Part shown: in pieces, positions 1-8,638 of the stretch
Numbering within the stretch: the stretch's first letter is position 1
Layout of the letters: each line of letters opens with the position of its first letter
Assembly: GCF_014199435.1 (NCBI RefSeq)
Contig: NZ_JACIJP010000001.1
Span: forward strand, 1,302,001-1,366,000
Source of the DNA: Sphingobium subterraneum
GTDB taxonomy: Bacteria > Pseudomonadota > Alphaproteobacteria > Sphingomonadales > Sphingomonadaceae
DNA length: 64,000 nt
Reading direction: 5' to 3'
Notes under the pieces: model-generated
The model's database searches: none
Seen by the model: only the letters and a program-made list of their open reading frames with translations
What the model was told of the DNA's origin: nothing
Program-made: the position numbers and the translations under genes

Positions 1-1554
1 CGTCACCATGTCGCGCGCCAGACGGGTGGCGTACTGGATGTCGCTCGAAGCACCGGACGACACCTTGTCATGGCCGAAGATCAGTTCTTCCGCGACGCGT
101 CCGCCCATGGAAACCGCGAGGTTCGCGTACATCTTGTCCCGGTGATAGCTGTAGCTGTCCCGCTCCGGCAGACGCATGACCATGCCCAGAGCGCGACCGC
201 GCGGAATAATCGTCGCCTTGTGGATCGGGTCGGACGCGGGCTCGTGCACCGCAACGATGGCGTGACCGGCTTCATGATAAGCGGTCATCTTCTTCTCATC
301 CTCGGTCATGACCATGGAGCGGCGTTCCGCACCCATCATGACCTTGTCCTTGGCGGCTTCAAATTCCGACATCGCGACCAGACGCTTGCCCCGGCGCGCG
401 GCCATCAACGCCGCCTCGTTAACGAGGTTGGCGAGATCCGCGCCCGAGAAGCCCGGCGTCCCGCGCGCGATAGTGCGCCCGTCGACATCCGGCGCCAGCG
501 GCACCTTCTTCATGTGCACTTCGAGAATCTTTACGCGTCCGTCGATGTCGGGACGCGGTACCACGACCTGCCGGTCGAACCGGCCGGGACGCAGCAGTGC
601 GGGATCAAGCACATCAGGGCGGTTCGTCGCCGCGATGATGATGATGCCCTCATTCGCCTCGAACCCGTCCATTTCGACGAGAAGCTGGTTTAGCGTCTGC
701 TCGCGCTCGTCATTGCCGTTGCCGAGGCCCGCGCCGCGATGGCGGCCAACCGCGTCGATTTCGTCGATGAAGACGATGCACGGCGCGTTCTTCTTCGCCT
801 GCTCGAACATGTCGCGCACGCGGCTTGCACCGACGCCCACGAACATTTCCACGAAGTCGGAACCCGATATGGTGAAGAACGGTACGCCGGCCTCACCCGC
901 GATCGCGCGGGCGAGCAGTGTCTTGCCGGTACCCGGCGAGCCGACCAGCAGTGCGCCCTTGGGGATCTTGCCGCCCAGCCGAGCGAACTTGCCGGGATCC
1001 TTCAGGAACTCGACGATTTCCTGCAATTCCTCGCGCGCTTCATCGATACCGGCAACGTCGTCAAACGTCACGCGGCCCGACTTCTCGGTCAGCAGCTTGG
1101 CTTTCGATTTGCCGAAACCCATGGCGCCGCTTGCACCGCCACCCTTCTGCATCTGGCGCAGAACGAAGAACGCGATGCCCAGGATCAGCAGGAACGGCAG
1201 CGACTGGTAGATAAGGATCATCCACACGCTCGGCTGTTCTTCTGCCTGGCCGCTATACTTGACGCCATAATCGTCGAGCAACGTTGTCAGGCCCGGATCA
1301 TTGACCGGCACCGTCGAGAATTTCTGGTTGTTGGCCAGCACGCCCGTGATGCGGTCCGGCGCGACGGCGACTTCCTTGACCTGATTGTCCTGCACCTTGG
1401 CGCGGAAATCGGAATAGGCAATGCCGGTACCCACCGTACCTGCCGAACGGCCTTCGAACATGGTCACGACCATAAGCAGGGCAACAAGCACCCCAGCCCA
1501 GATCAGCGCGCTCTTGATCCAGGGATTGCCCTGCGGTTCCTTGTCGTCGTTCAT
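1..1554 (-). CDS. ftsH: ATP-dependent zinc metalloprotease FtsH (3' end outside window)
   Basis: Membrane-bound AAA+ protease that extracts and degrades misfolded membrane proteins and selected short-lived cytosolic proteins. The 518 visible codons start at the ATG at 1554 with a charged N-terminus and a first membrane helix (about residues 14-31). A periplasmic segment and second helix follow, then the AAA module with Walker A GSPGTGKT (residues 205-212). The zinc-site HEAGH begins at residue 427 (262-276). The C-terminal part of the peptidase domain lies outside the window, so the gene is incomplete only because of the edge. It is the last visible member of a minus-strand run ptsP - RodZ-like - cpoB - tilS - ftsH. 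tilS upstream of ftsH is a widely conserved arrangement. Identification is certain. Confidence 0.97.
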   Translation of the reverse strand, partial: MNDDKEPQGNPWIKSALIWAGVLVALLMVVTMFEGRSAGTVGTGIAYSDFRAKVQDNQVKEVAVAPDRITGVLANNQKFSTVPVNDPGLTTLLDDYGVKYSGQAEEQPSVWMILIYQSLPFLLILGIAFFVLRQMQKGGGASGAMGFGKSKAKLLTEKSGRVTFDDVAGIDEAREELQEIVEFLKDPGKFARLGGKIPKGALLVGSPGTGKTLLARAIAGEAGVPFFTISGSDFVEMFVGVGASRVRDMFEQAKKNAPCIVFIDEIDAVGRHRGAGLGNGNDEREQTLNQLLVEMDGFEANEGIIIIAATNRPDVLDPALLRPGRFDRQVVVPRPDIDGRVKILEVHMKKVPLAPDVDGRTIARGTPGFSGADLANLVNEAALMAARRGKRLVAMSEFEAAKDKVMMGAERRSMVMTEDEKKMTAYHEAGHAIVAVHEPASDPIHKATIIPRGRALGMVMRLPERDSYSYHRDKMYANLAVSMGGRVAEELIFGHDKVSSGASSDIQYATRLARDMVT

Positions 1555-1609
1555 GCTGTCCTCGATTGCTCCGGCACCAAGATAGGCATTACGGAGAAAA
1601 GTACAATAT

Positions 1610-2566
1610 TCAGCGGCTTTTCCGTGCCGGAGCGCGGCGCAAACGCCACACCTCGCCACCCGACAGCAGCCAGTCACTCATGCTGACCTGTCTACCACGG
1701 GAAATCTGAACAATCGCTTTATCCAGCGCATCCCCGCGCGGCGGTTCGTCATTACCCATAAGAGCAAGCATATGGAGGACAAGTCGCCGCCGGATTTCAT
1801 GGGGGAAATCAGTTTTAAGCAGGCTCACCGTTCCCTCGACATCCGCCCGGACATGGTCTTGCGCCAGCGTTGCAACCATCCAATCCAACGCAGCTTCAGC
1901 ATCGGCGAGCGCGGCGGCGCTGCGCGCGACGCTCACCGGATCGATCCAGTCCGCCTGTGCCAGATGGGCCCGCATCGCGGCTCGGTCGAACCGCAGGTCG
2001 CTGTTGCTCGGGTCCAGCGCATAGGGAATGCGCCGCGCCTCTACGACAGCCACAAGCTCGCTCCGCCGCCAGCCCAGCAACGGTCGCAGTACCTGTCCGT
2101 TGCGCGCCCGCACCCCCGCCAGCCCCGCCACGCCGGATCCCCGGTTGAGGCGCATCATCACGGTCTCGCACTGGTCATCCGCGTGATGGGCGGTCATCAG
2201 CCAGTCGACCTGTTGCTCCCCCCGCCACGCCTCCAGGAGCGCATAGCGCACCGCGCGCGCCGCCGCCTGAACGCTCCCGGTAATCGGCGCCTCGGGTCGC
2301 AAAATGCTGTGCGGAATCCCATGGTCGGCGCACCAGTGCGCTACCATCTTCGCTTCATCGGCAGACGAAGCGCGCAGCCCATGATCCACCGTCGCGGCGC
2401 GCACCCGCTTCGGCCAGGCCGCCACTGCAAGGGCCAGCAATGCCATGCTGTCCGGACCCCCCGACACCGCCACGCCAAGACACGCTGTGTCGACCTCCGG
2501 CCCGATCAATCGGCGCAGATCATCCTGAAATCGCTGCTCCGGCGGCTCAGGCGCCGCATTTGGCAC
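1610..2566 (-). CDS. tilS: tRNA(Ile)-lysidine synthase TilS
   Basis: Uses ATP to attach lysine to C34 of the CAU-anticodon tRNA-Ile, so that it reads AUA and is charged with isoleucine. The 318-residue protein has the PP-loop signature SGGPDS at residues 35-40, followed by the N-type ATP pyrophosphatase fold and the conserved AHHADDQ segment near residue 127. The length fits the short alphaproteobacterial form. Its start overlaps the end of cpoB by 20 nt, suggesting translational coupling, and ftsH starts 55 nt downstream. It is an essential cytosolic enzyme in most bacteria. Nothing is unusual. Confidence 0.95.
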   Translation of the reverse strand: MPNAAPEPPEQRFQDDLRRLIGPEVDTACLGVAVSGGPDSMALLALAVAAWPKRVRAATVDHGLRASSADEAKMVAHWCADHGIPHSILRPEAPITGSVQAAARAVRYALLEAWRGEQQVDWLMTAHHADDQCETVMMRLNRGSGVAGLAGVRARNGQVLRPLLGWRRSELVAVVEARRIPYALDPSNSDLRFDRAAMRAHLAQADWIDPVSVARSAAALADAEAALDWMVATLAQDHVRADVEGTVSLLKTDFPHEIRRRLVLHMLALMGNDEPPRGDALDKAIVQISRGRQVSMSDWLLSGGEVWRLRRAPARKSR

Positions 2567-3485
2567 GCGTGCGGCCCTTCTCCATCATGCCACGCAAACT
2601 GGCGGAGAGGGTGGTGCCATAGGCCTGTTCCAGCTCCGTATAGACCTTGCACGCGTCGGCCGGTTTCTTGAGCTGGATCAGCGCCTCACCCAGCCAGGCG
2701 AGGCTGTCGGCGGCGCGTTCGCCACGCGGGCGTTTTTGGTAATTTTCGTAAAAGGCAACCGACGCGAGCGCAGGCTTGCCATCGTCCAGATAGGCACGAC
2801 CCAGCAGGTTCTGCGCCTTGCTCGCGACATTGGACGTGCCATATTTATCCAGCGTATATTTGAGCTGCGCCTGCGCTTCAGGGTAGAACTTGGCGGCCCA
2901 CAGCCGATAACCATACACATACGCATCCTCCGGCCCGACGCCCGTGTCCGGCACCTCGATCGCCCCGACCGCCTCCTTGCGCGCTTCGATCGCCGGGGTG
3001 GTAGCCGCTGGCTTAACGGTCGGCTTCGCGGCGGGCGGCGTCGATGCGGCGGGCTTCGGCGCGGGCTTGGGTGTCACGGTCGGCGCGGCGACGGCAACAG
3101 GTGCCGCGGGCGCCGGTGCTGCAGCGGCGAATTTCCCGTCCACCTCAGCCTTGTAGCGGGCAAAACTGTCTTCCAGCTGCTTGATCTTGAAGTTATTCTG
3201 CTCGATCTGGCCGGTCATGGTCGCGAGTTGCGCTTCCAGCGTGTCCACCCGTGCGATCAGGTCCGACACCGGTGTCGAGGAGGGGGTCGTTGTGGTGACT
3301 GGCGGAGCGGCGGTGATCGCCGGTTCAACGGGAGTACCACCGGGAAACACCTTGCGCTGGACCGCCTTCATTTCCTTTTCCAAGCGATCGACGCGCGTTT
3401 CGACCGGCACCGTCTGGGCGATCGCGGGCACGGTCCCCGCCGCCATACTGATGACCGCTACACTTATTCTGAACGCCTGACGCAT
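2547..3485 (-). CDS. cpoB: Tol-Pal system-associated protein CpoB/YbgF
   Basis: Periplasmic coordinator that links the Tol-Pal outer-membrane constriction machine to septal peptidoglycan synthesis (known from E. coli CpoB). The 312-residue protein starts with a signal peptide (cleavage expected after the AIAQ around residue 24). Heptad-rich coiled-coil stretches follow (about 30-50 and 82-115), then a long Pro/Ala/Lys linker, and a C-terminal TPR block (about 190-305, with motifs such as AYVYGYRLWAAKFYPEAQ). The order coiled coil, linker, three TPRs is the YbgF family layout. The pal and tol genes are not in this window. The linker is longer and more alanine/proline-rich than in enterobacteria. 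tilS overlaps its 3' end. Confidence 0.88.
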   Translation of the reverse strand: MRQAFRISVAVISMAAGTVPAIAQTVPVETRVDRLEKEMKAVQRKVFPGGTPVEPAITAAPPVTTTTPSSTPVSDLIARVDTLEAQLATMTGQIEQNNFKIKQLEDSFARYKAEVDGKFAAAAPAPAAPVAVAAPTVTPKPAPKPAASTPPAAKPTVKPAATTPAIEARKEAVGAIEVPDTGVGPEDAYVYGYRLWAAKFYPEAQAQLKYTLDKYGTSNVASKAQNLLGRAYLDDGKPALASVAFYENYQKRPRGERAADSLAWLGEALIQLKKPADACKVYTELEQAYGTTLSASLRGMMEKGRTRAKCGA

Positions 3486-3561
3486 GTTGCTGCCCTTGTA
3501 AAATGTCGGTCAACCATAATCCGGCTGGCGCAAAGGTAAAGAGAGCGGCCGGATTTCTCCG

Positions 3562-4452
3562 TCAGGGATTGGGCGCGATAGCCGCATTCGCAGCGGGGGC
3601 CGGGGCAGCAGAGATGGGTGTCGACACGGGACGCGCAGGTGCGGGTGAAACGGCCGGCGGCGGCACGGCGGCGGGAGCAGGTGCGGGCCGCGCGAGCAAC
3701 GCCGCCGCGCTGATCGGGACATCGGAAATCGTCTTCTGTGGCGATCCCAGCGGCGCAACCGGCCTGCCGCCGACCGTGACCGCCAGCGCATCGGGACGAC
3801 CCGTCAGGATCATCGGATTGTTGGCATCGGATGGCACGGTAAACGTTTCGCCCTTCGTCATCTGCCTTTCCAGCAGCCGCGTGCCCGTCTGATCGTAAAT
3901 GCGCAGCCACACGTCATTGATAGCAGTCAGGACGACCGGACCGGCAGCAGGCGCAGGGGTCGTTGCCGGGTTCCGGCGGGGCGTTGCGGCAGGAGATGCA
4001 GCCTCGGTCCGGCCCGAAATCTCGGCATCGGTCGGCGCGGCGAAAAACTGCGCGCGCCACACGCCATAACCCACCGCCAGCAGCACAGCGATAATCGCGG
4101 CGGTCCACGCCAGCGCACGCGGTGGGACGCGGGCGGGATCGACGGGTTCGAACGCCTCATAGCGGTCTCCCTGCAAACCCGATCCCAGTTCCTCGCGCAC
4201 GCTTCGGGCGATCTCCACATCGTCCACCCCGACCGCACGGGCATAAGCGCGCGCAAAGCCAACGGCGTAGGGGGTACCGGGAAGAGCGGAAAACTCGTTG
4301 CGTTCGATCGCTTGCAACTGCCGCGTCGGCACACGGGTAGCCTCAGCAACCGCCTCCAGCGTCAAGCCCAAACCTTCCCGCGCCGTGCGCAGCACATGGC
4401 CGGGGCGCTCGACCGACGAAGGAGCCGGATCGTCAGAAAGGTGAGTATCCAA
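3562..4452 (-). CDS. RodZ-like protein: helix-turn-helix plus membrane anchor plus DUF4115 domain
   Basis: Probable cell-shape or envelope scaffold of the RodZ family. From the chosen start the protein is 296 residues: an HTH_25-type helix-turn-helix (about 16-76), one membrane helix (about 113-133), a Pro/Ala linker, a beta-rich DUF4115-like domain (about 165-240), and a Pro/Ala tail. In RodZ the cytoplasmic HTH contacts MreB rather than DNA. The reading frame is open further upstream to an ATG at 4542, but those 30 residues are an arginine-rich, non-domain stretch. The TTG at 4452 has AGGGG about 7 nt upstream, so I prefer it; this start is uncertain. It lies between ptsP and cpoB on the same strand. 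A transcription factor with a membrane anchor is the alternative reading. Confidence 0.75.
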   Translation of the reverse strand: MDTHLSDDPAPSSVERPGHVLRTAREGLGLTLEAVAEATRVPTRQLQAIERNEFSALPGTPYAVGFARAYARAVGVDDVEIARSVREELGSGLQGDRYEAFEPVDPARVPPRALAWTAAIIAVLLAVGYGVWRAQFFAAPTDAEISGRTEAASPAATPRRNPATTPAPAAGPVVLTAINDVWLRIYDQTGTRLLERQMTKGETFTVPSDANNPMILTGRPDALAVTVGGRPVAPLGSPQKTISDVPISAAALLARPAPAPAAVPPPAVSPAPARPVSTPISAAPAPAANAAIAPNP

Positions 4453-4591
4453 ATCTATGCCCCTGTCCCGGGGCCGCCGTTGCGACCTTGCGCGATGTTC
4501 CACATGCGGGCGGGGCGTGTCAATCTGTGCTTGTCGTCGCACGGAAACGCTTCGGCGCGGTTCGTTACCCGGCGACGCGGGGCGAAGGCGA

Positions 4592-6865
4592 TCAGCTCAC
4601 TTCGATGGCGTGGTCTTTCGCCCATTGGGTCATCGCGTCGCGCACATTGACCGTGCCGTCCTTCAACAACCCGGTCATGAAGACCTGCAACTCCTCGACA
4701 TTCAGGGAGCGGATCATCGCCTTCACCGGCCCGACCGACGCGGGCGTGATCGACAGTCGGCGCAATCCTAGCCCAAGCAGCGCCATGGCTTCCAGAGTGC
4801 GCCCACCCATTTCGCCGCACACGCCAACGGGCACGTCATGGGCGTTGCACTCCCGAACCACGCGCGCAATGAAGCGCAAGATGGCGATGCTGAGCCAGTC
4901 ATAGCGTTCGGCGAGCTTGGGGTGCGCCCGGTCCGCCGCGAACAGAAACTGCGTCAGATCGTTGGTGCCGATCGACAGGAAATCGAGCTTAGGTAGCAGG
5001 ATGTCGAGCACTTCGGCCAGCGCGGGCACTTCGAGCATCGCTCCATAGCGGATCGCATTGGGCAGCTTCTTGCGCTGGTCGGCCAGCCACTCTCGCTGCT
5101 TCTCGAACAATGCCTGCGCCTCGTCAAACTCCCAGGGTTCGGAGATCAGCGGGAACATGACATACAGCGTCCGCCCCGCGGCCGCCTCCAGCAGCGCACG
5201 CGCCTGCGCCTTCATCAAGCCGCCGCGCTCCAGCGACAGGCGCAAGGCGCGCCAGCCCATTGCCGGGTTTTCTTCGGTATTGTCTTCGTCCTGCCGCATG
5301 TAGGGCAAGGCCTTGTCGCCGCCGATGTCGACCGTGCGGAAAATGACCGGCCGGTCCCCCGCCGTATCAAGGACATCCTTGTAGAGGCGCTGCTGCCGCT
5401 CGCGCTGCGGCATGGTGGCAGAGACAAGGAACTGGAACTCGGTACGAAACAGGCCAATACCGTCCGCGCCAGTCACATCGAGCGCCGCGACATCATCGCG
5501 CAAACCCGCATTGACCATCAGCTCGACCCGCGCGCCGTCCTTTGTCTCGCTCGGCAGGTCGCGCATCGCGGCGAATTCCGCGCGGCGCTTCTGCGTCAGG
5601 TGCAGCTTGCTGTCGAACGCCTCTTCCATGTCGGCCGACGGCCGGATGAACAGGCGATTCTCGTTCACATCAACGAGCACCAGGTCGCCTTCGCTCACGA
5701 TATGCCGGATGTCGCGCACGCGCCCCAGCACCGGGACGCCCATGGCGCGCGCGACGATCGTGACGTGCGCCGTCAACGATCCTTCCTCCAGGATCACGCC
5801 CTTCAGGCGCCGCCGGTCATATTCCAGCAGCTCGGCCGGACCCAGATTGCGCGCGATCAGGATCGAATCCTGCCGTAACCCCAATTGCGCCGCCGTCCCC
5901 AATTGGCCGGACACAATGCGCAGCAAGCGGTTCGCCAGATCCTCCAGATCATGCATCCGGTCGGCCAGCAGCGGGTCGTCGATCTGACGCATCCGCATGC
6001 GCGTGCGCTGCTGCACGCGCTCGATCGCCGCCTCGGCGGTCAGGCCGCTGTCGATCGCCTCATTGATCCGGCGTGACCAGCCCTCGTCATAGGCAAACAT
6101 TTTGTAGGTCTCGATGACCTCCTGATGCTCGCCGTCGACGCCGAATTCAGCCGTGCCGGTCATCCGGTCGATCTGCTCGCGCATCTTGGCGAATGCGGAA
6201 TAGACACGCTGGCGCTCCGCCTCGACATCCTCCGCGACGGTATGTTCGATGGTGATGCGCGGCTGGTGGAACACTGCGTGTCCCTTGGCCATTCCCATGA
6301 CGAGTTGCAGGCCGGTCGTAATCTGCGTGCCTGTGCCGGTGACACGCACATCACCCGGTCGCTCGTCGACCAGCTCCGCATTCGCGATCAGTTCGGACAG
6401 CACCATGGCCACGGTCTGCAACGCCTCAATCTCGACTTCATCGTAGCGGCGCGGATCGACATGCTGGACGCACAGCACGCCCACCGCCTGTTCCCGCCGC
6501 ACGATCGGCACCCCGGCAAAGCTGTGAAACAATTCCTCGCCGGTTTCCGGGCGATAGGCGAAGTCAGGATGCGCCGCAGCCTCGTCGAGATTAAGCGTTT
6601 CAACATTGCGGGCGATGGTGCCCACGAGCCCCTCGCCCTCGGCCAGCTTGGTGACGTGGACCGCTTCCTGCTTCAGTCCGCGCGTCGCGAACAGCTCCAG
6701 CACGCCTTCGCGCAGCAGGTAGATCGAGCAGACCTCGCTAGAGAGCGCCTGGCCGATGATGTCCACCACCTTGTTCAGCTTCGCCTGTGCGCTGGTGCGC
6801 GCCGCCATCACCTCGTGCAAGCGGATGAGGATCTGACGGGCGGCGGCGGCGGGTGAACTGGGCAT
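4592..6865 (-). CDS. ptsP: Phosphoenolpyruvate-protein phosphotransferase EI-Ntr (PtsP)
   Basis: First enzyme of the nitrogen phosphotransferase system: takes phosphate from PEP onto a histidine and passes it to NPr (PtsO). It regulates nitrogen/potassium and stress responses rather than importing sugar. The 757-residue protein has an N-terminal GAF sensor (about 1-165), then the HPr-binding helical part, and the swivelling phosphohistidine domain with His367 in the segment LTAHVTIVAR. The C-terminal PEP-binding TIM barrel carries FRTVDIGGDK and the LSIGTNDLTQF and GVCGEMGG motifs. The GAF domain separates it from sugar-PTS EI. It is the first gene of the minus-strand run ending in ftsH. PtsO and EIIA-Ntr are not in the window. 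Confidence 0.95.
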   Translation of the reverse strand: MPSSPAAAARQILIRLHEVMAARTSAQAKLNKVVDIIGQALSSEVCSIYLLREGVLELFATRGLKQEAVHVTKLAEGEGLVGTIARNVETLNLDEAAAHPDFAYRPETGEELFHSFAGVPIVRREQAVGVLCVQHVDPRRYDEVEIEALQTVAMVLSELIANAELVDERPGDVRVTGTGTQITTGLQLVMGMAKGHAVFHQPRITIEHTVAEDVEAERQRVYSAFAKMREQIDRMTGTAEFGVDGEHQEVIETYKMFAYDEGWSRRINEAIDSGLTAEAAIERVQQRTRMRMRQIDDPLLADRMHDLEDLANRLLRIVSGQLGTAAQLGLRQDSILIARNLGPAELLEYDRRRLKGVILEEGSLTAHVTIVARAMGVPVLGRVRDIRHIVSEGDLVLVDVNENRLFIRPSADMEEAFDSKLHLTQKRRAEFAAMRDLPSETKDGARVELMVNAGLRDDVAALDVTGADGIGLFRTEFQFLVSATMPQRERQQRLYKDVLDTAGDRPVIFRTVDIGGDKALPYMRQDEDNTEENPAMGWRALRLSLERGGLMKAQARALLEAAAGRTLYVMFPLISEPWEFDEAQALFEKQREWLADQRKKLPNAIRYGAMLEVPALAEVLDILLPKLDFLSIGTNDLTQFLFAADRAHPKLAERYDWLSIAILRFIARVVRECNAHDVPVGVCGEMGGRTLEAMALLGLGLRRLSITPASVGPVKAMIRSLNVEELQVFMTGLLKDGTVNVRDAMTQWAKDHAIEVS

Positions 6866-6947
6866 GACCCTCGCTAACAGAAAGCGGGGGACGAATCCAA
6901 GCGGGATATATCCGGAGTGGAGGCGGCAACGGAGCTATGGCGGGCTG

Positions 6948-7021
6948 CCATTCCTGCGAAAGCGGGAGTCCGGATCCAGCGCAGCACCGGGCATTCGGGA
7001 TCCTGGCTAAGCAGGGATGAC
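6948..7021. repeat. Dispersed inverted repeat (REP-like), copy 1
   Basis: Arms CCATTCCTGCGAAAGCGGGA and TCCTGGCTAAGCAGGGATG flank a GGATCC core seen on both sides, giving an imperfect palindrome between ptsP and the CZB gene. This wording (cattcctgcgaaagcgggaatccgga type) is common between genes in sphingomonad genomes. It accounts for much of the 160-nt gap. Confidence 0.6.
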
Positions 7022-7026
7022 AGAGA

Positions 7027-7398
7027 TCAGGAGAGCTCGCCCTTCCACTTGCTCAGCGCACGGACGAGCTTCTCGGACCGCTGCGTGAATTCTCCGGCGA
7101 ACAGGGCATCGGCCTGCTCCTTGCGTGAGCGGATCGCCAGATCCAGAACGCTGGCCGCTGTCTCGTGGAATTCCCGGTGCAGCCGCCGCACGACCTGATA
7201 GGGCATACCGGCCTTGGTCTCGGCGTCGATCGTTGGACCATGGATCCAGCGTCCGAACGGGCAGCGGTCGTCGCACTTCACCTTTTCGGGAAGGACGTCG
7301 CTTTCCCCGCGCGTGATCGCGACACGCAACTTCAGCTTCCACGCGCCATGCGCGCCGATCGCGCCCACGATTTCCTTGACCATTGCCTCGTTCGACAT
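7027..7398 (-). CDS. CZB-domain (chemoreceptor zinc-binding) protein, stand-alone
   Basis: A 123-residue cytosolic protein made up almost entirely of a CZB domain, a four-helix bundle that binds zinc in chemoreceptors and diguanylate cyclases. Candidate ligands are His17 in HGAWK, Cys46 in the CPFGRW motif, and His74/His78 in LHREFH; all four are present. CZB domains are known to sense zinc and hypochlorite through the zinc-cysteine redox switch. Here there is no receptor, GGDEF or kinase domain attached, so it must act through a partner or as a free sensor. The start ATG at 7398 follows GGAGAGGCGAAGAGC, a good ribosome site. Repeats flank it on both sides. No operon partner is evident. Confidence 0.82.
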   Translation of the reverse strand: MSNEAMVKEIVGAIGAHGAWKLKLRVAITRGESDVLPEKVKCDDRCPFGRWIHGPTIDAETKAGMPYQVVRRLHREFHETAASVLDLAIRSRKEQADALFAGEFTQRSEKLVRALSKWKGELS

Positions 7399-7489
7399 GC
7401 TCTTCGCCTCTCCATATGTGAGCGGCGCTATAGCGGAACGCGGTTGAGGAGCAGTTAAGGTGAATCGAAGGCCGATCTTTTTGCCACAC

Positions 7490-7590
7490 CCGTTCGTGCT
7501 GAGTAGTCCTTGAGCGAAGTCGAATGGCGTATCGAAGCACCCTTCGATACGGGACTTCGATAAACTCAGTCCCTACTCAGGGCGAACGGA
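7490..7590. repeat. Dispersed long inverted repeat, copy 2
   Basis: Outer arms CCGTTCG and CGAACGG, then ctgagtag/ctactcag and inner arms around cgtatcgaagcacccttcgatacg, make a nested, nearly complete 100-nt palindrome in the gap between the CZB gene and the nitronate monooxygenase. The motif (cttcgataaactcagtccctactcag) is familiar as an intergenic repeat of sphingomonads. It would fold into a long hairpin in RNA from either strand. Confidence 0.7.
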
Positions 7591-7609
7591 CTAGAGTCGT
7601 CTGACCGAA

Positions 7610-8638
7610 TCAAGCGAGCTCGCGGCGACTAGCCAGCGCCCCGGCGGCTTCGCGCACCAGCGTCGCGATGATGTCGGCGACCGGTTCCTCGCTCGTGACC
7701 ATGCCCACGGACTGTCCGGCCATCAGCGAGCCATTCTCCACATCGCCGTCGATCACCGCGCGGCGCAGGGCGCCCGCCCAGTAATGCTCGATCTCGAGCT
7801 GTGCCTGCCCCATATCGACCTTGCCCTCGTCCAGCATCTGGGCCACTTCACGCTGCTTGGCGGTAAACGCCTCGGTCCCGGCGTTCTTGAGCGCGCGCAC
7901 GGGGATGACCGGCAGGCGCGGATCGATCTGCACGCTGGCAATGGCATCACGGGCATTGGCGCGCAGAAACGCCTTCTTGAACGCGGGATGGGCAATGCTC
8001 TCGGTCGCGCAGACAAAACGGGTGCCGAGTTGCACACCCGCCGCGCCCATTTCCAGATAGGCCGCAATCGTCTCACCCCTCCCGATGCCGCCCGCCACGA
8101 AAATCGGCAATTCGCTGGCCAGCTCGGGCAGGATCTCCTGAGCCAATACGGACGTCGCGACCGGGCCGATATGGCCGCCCGCTTCCATACCCTCGATCAC
8201 CAGCGCATTGACGCCGGAACGGTGCAGCTTCTTCGCCAGACTGAGCGCCGGTGCAAAGCAGATGACCTTCGCGCCCGCGTCCTTGATCGCCTCGATGCTG
8301 CCCTTGGGCGGCAGGCCTCCAGCCAGCACGATGTGCGTCACCGCATGCTTGGCGCACACCGCGATCAGGTCGAACAGCTGCGGATGCATGGTGATAAGGT
8401 TGACGCCGAACGGCCTAGTCGTCAGCGCCTTCGTGCCCGCAATCTCCGCGTCCAGCAGTTCCGGCGTCATCGCGCCGCACGCAATGAGGCCAAAGCCGCC
8501 CGCATTGCTCACCGCCGACACCAGGTTGCGCTCGCTCACCCAGCTCATCGCGCCGCACAGGATCGCGACCTCGCTGCCGAGCAGCGCACTGCCCCGCGCC
8601 ATCAGCGCGTCGAGGCGCTGCCGTCCCGCGTCGGTCAA
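7610..8638 (-). CDS. Nitronate monooxygenase family flavoprotein (NMO/FabK-like)
   Basis: FMN-binding TIM-barrel oxygenase of the 2-nitropropane dioxygenase family, which oxidises alkyl nitronates such as propionate-3-nitronate. The 342-residue sequence contains the family landmarks EGMEAGGHIG, the glycine-rich FVAGGIGRG and the GVQLGTRFV phosphate-binding segments. FabK enoyl-ACP reductases share the fold, so substrate cannot be assigned from sequence. The start is a TTG at 8638 whose last two bases overlap the lysC stop (TTGA), implying coupling. No good Shine-Dalgarno is visible, and an internal ATG at 8602 is the alternative. It sits directly behind lysC with no known functional link. Confidence 0.82.
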   Translation of the reverse strand: MTDAGRQRLDALMARGSALLGSEVAILCGAMSWVSERNLVSAVSNAGGFGLIACGAMTPELLDAEIAGTKALTTRPFGVNLITMHPQLFDLIAVCAKHAVTHIVLAGGLPPKGSIEAIKDAGAKVICFAPALSLAKKLHRSGVNALVIEGMEAGGHIGPVATSVLAQEILPELASELPIFVAGGIGRGETIAAYLEMGAAGVQLGTRFVCATESIAHPAFKKAFLRANARDAIASVQIDPRLPVIPVRALKNAGTEAFTAKQREVAQMLDEGKVDMGQAQLEIEHYWAGALRRAVIDGDVENGSLMAGQSVGMVTSEEPVADIIATLVREAAGALASRRELA

